Shown here: positions 62,389 to 64,000 of the stretch, piece by piece
How the letters are laid out: every line of letters starts with the position of its first letter
Position numbering within the stretch: position 1 is the first letter of the stretch
Origin: Kappaphycus alvarezii
Lineage: Eukaryota; Rhodophyta; Florideophyceae; Gigartinales; Solieriaceae
Length of the DNA stretch: 64,000 nt
Direction: 5' to 3'
Assembly (NCBI GenBank): GCA_002205965.3
Contig: NADL03000609.1
Location: forward strand, 62,001 to 126,000
Program-made: the position numbers and the translations under genes
Notes under the pieces: generated by a model
What the model saw: the letters and a program-made list of their open reading frames with translations, nothing else
Databases searched by the model: none
Told to the model about the DNA's origin: nothing

Positions 62389-64000
62389 ATGGATCTCAAC
62401 TGCTCGTATAACGTTCACAGGGGGCAAGACTGAAGACGTTGAGGAGTTTCTTTACACATATGTCAACGTTGTGATGCGAGAGAAGGGCGATGAAGAGAAG
62501 GCCGCAAGTATCTTCGCCTATCTTCATGGTGACGCAAAGCACAAATATAAGTCCAAGTTTATCGACGGGTGGTCTCTTAACGGGAATGGGCGTAACTTCG
62601 GTGAGGTATGTGAGTGGCTTGTGAAAGAGTATGCTAAGGAGGTAGAACCAGATGAGATGATTCGTACCGCCATAGAGGCCCGGCTCAACTTCGACGATTT
62701 GTTAAGCTCATTGGTGTACTTGTGTGATCTTTATGAAAAGGCTGGGTTCAACGCCCAAGCCAAGTACGGAATGCTGCGTAAGGCGGCTATGGGGATAAGC
62801 GGCTCTCCGATTTCCTCCTCATCAAGGGCCCTCACACTTTTGATGAACTGAAGGGTACCATAGTAGAATTTGTCAAAAATTCGGAGACGTTTCAGTCACT
62901 GAGTGAGGTACCGAGGGAAACCCGCACATCGATGTCTATCGTACATCCTGAAAAGAATTATCAAAGGCCGGCTACTAGTGCAGCGGCATTAGAATCTGTC
63001 AGGAGCGATGTCAAAAACTTGGAAGAAAGGTTGGAAACCCGATTCGATAATCGACTTGACATGATAACCTCGCAGTTGGAAAGCCTTACTCTTACCATTA
63101 AGAAGAACCAGTCTGGGGCCCCTAAGGCCGCAGAAGTCTGTTCTTACTGTCACAAGCCTGGACACTTTGCAAACAGGTGTCCTGATAATCCACATAGAAA
63201 CACTCGTTGTGCAAAGTGCGGTCGATATGGGCATCATGAAAGTAACTGCTGGTCTAAAGACAACAGAAGAGCAAATTTATCGGAAGCAGGAGTGAGTCAG
63301 GACCAGAGGTGAAAATCTTACAAAATAGAAGGGATCAAAGGTTGACGGATGCCGGTAACGTATCCATCGCTGAAGAGATTAGTCAAGTCAATGTGACGAT
63401 GGGAAGGGAACATTTTATCGAAAAACCTAGGCTAGAGTATGGAATGCTGGAGCATATCCCAGCACCTGTACCTCCTCGAACCAAGAGGTCTGATCAAGTT
63501 GTTCCAGGAGTGGGAGTCACTCCGGCCAAGAAGACGAAAAAGAGTAAGAAAGTTAAGAGTATCTCTAAGGACGTACTAGAGTATGTGAAGAGGTACAATT
63601 TGGTGGCTGAGCTTGCATCGGCCCCAACTGGGATAACGTTTGGTCAACTTTTGAGGGGCGACGCAGAGGATGCGAGAAAAGAACTCAAAAAAATTATCAG
63701 GTCTAATAAGTCCGCTAAGGGTAAGAAACTGTTTCTTCAATCGGCCTCGACAGCACCAAGACGTCTTAAGCTGGTACCAGTCAAAGTATTGGGTATGAAA
63801 ACCCAAGCTCTCTTCGATTCGGGTGCTGTTCCAAACCTCATTTCAGAAACTTTGGTGACAGATCTAGGTCTCGAAATTACTCCAACGACTCGAAAAATAA
63901 CTGTAGCGGATGGAACCGTCTCAAAATGCATGGGCACTGTTGACAAGGTTTCCGTGTTCTTTGGGGACTCTAAAGTTGATGTAGACTTTCTTGTCATGCC
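62389..64000 (+). pseudogene. gag: Ty3 element B gag-protease (cut by window end)
   Basis: An inverted near-identical copy of 7406-5795. The ATG is at 62389, but two bases are missing at codon 4, so the first frame stops after 14 codons. Further single-base losses occur near 62.79 kb (after AAMG), 63.29 kb (ARSE to AG) and 63.40 kb. Between them all gag parts are readable: the capsid region, both zinc knuckles (near 63.14 and 63.21 kb), the Lys-rich stretch and the protease ALFDSGA (near 63.81 kb). Most indels fall in short runs of one base (GGGGG, AA), so they may be assembly errors. Protease continues past the window. Confidence 0.9.

Noticed and set aside
61315..64000. Tandem Ty3 elements sharing one LTR (gene, LTR, gag order)
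   Set aside because: The order is explained more simply by a long LTR that includes the gene; no pol lies upstream of 61.3 kb.

Overview
The window is eukaryotic, retrotransposon-dominated DNA. No host housekeeping gene, rRNA, tRNA or bacterial feature was recognised. Nearly all protein signal belongs to reverse-transcribing elements: one Ty3/gypsy lineage, three Ty1/copia-type elements, and at least four lineages of non-LTR elements (LINEs) of the restriction-enzyme-like-endonuclease (REL) type. Most copies carry indels, stops or truncations. The host cannot be named from sequence alone. A retroelement-rich protist, alga or fungus is plausible but unproven, and no intact host gene is available to settle it.

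Layout. 1-8211: a Ty3/gypsy element on the minus strand (5' LTR 7495-8211, gag-protease, RT, RNase H, integrase, two copies of an unknown downstream domain, 3' LTR from about 1419 leftward past the window edge). 8230-20000: a LINE graveyard: LINE-A at 8.2-11.0 and 13.6-16.0 kb, LINE-C at 16.1-18.4 kb on the minus strand, and LINE-B 3' ends at 11.6, 12.2 and 19.5 kb. 20.5-32.8 kb: LINE ORF1 copies, a LINE-A endonuclease remnant, a 6.2-kb copia element (22728-28917), and LINE-D (RT plus REL). 32822-36981: copia-2, minus strand, with 225-bp LTRs and an initiator-tRNA primer site. 38.0-40.8 kb: LINE fragments. 41.0-46.4 kb: copia-3, minus strand, with a Tudor-like module between integrase and RT. 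47911-49353: a solo Ty3 LTR. 49.4-54.6 kb: no recognisable gene, with degraded coding-like blocks. 54.7-55.8 kb: LINE remnants. 55954-57288: a second solo Ty3 LTR with a perfect 5-bp target duplication. 58.4-60.9 kb: AT-rich repeat, a small hypothetical ORF and a LINE-A tail. 60.88-64.0 kb: the 5' LTR and gag of a second Ty3 element on the plus strand, an inverted near-copy of the left end.

Main result. The Ty3 LTRs are unusually long (about 1.3-1.5 kb) and four of five contain a small gene. Its product has a basic N-terminus, a conserved amphipathic segment, an acidic low-complexity middle and an acidic/hydrophobic C-terminal motif. A TATTTAAA box lies about 75-110 bp upstream of the start in every copy. 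Two copies sit in solo LTRs bounded by 5-bp target duplications (CATAC; CTTAT), so the gene belongs to the LTR and not to an internal 3' ORF. The same element carries two divergent tandem copies of an unrecognised roughly 115-residue domain after integrase. How these additions work with gag and pol is unknown; a regulatory role for the acidic LTR protein is inference.
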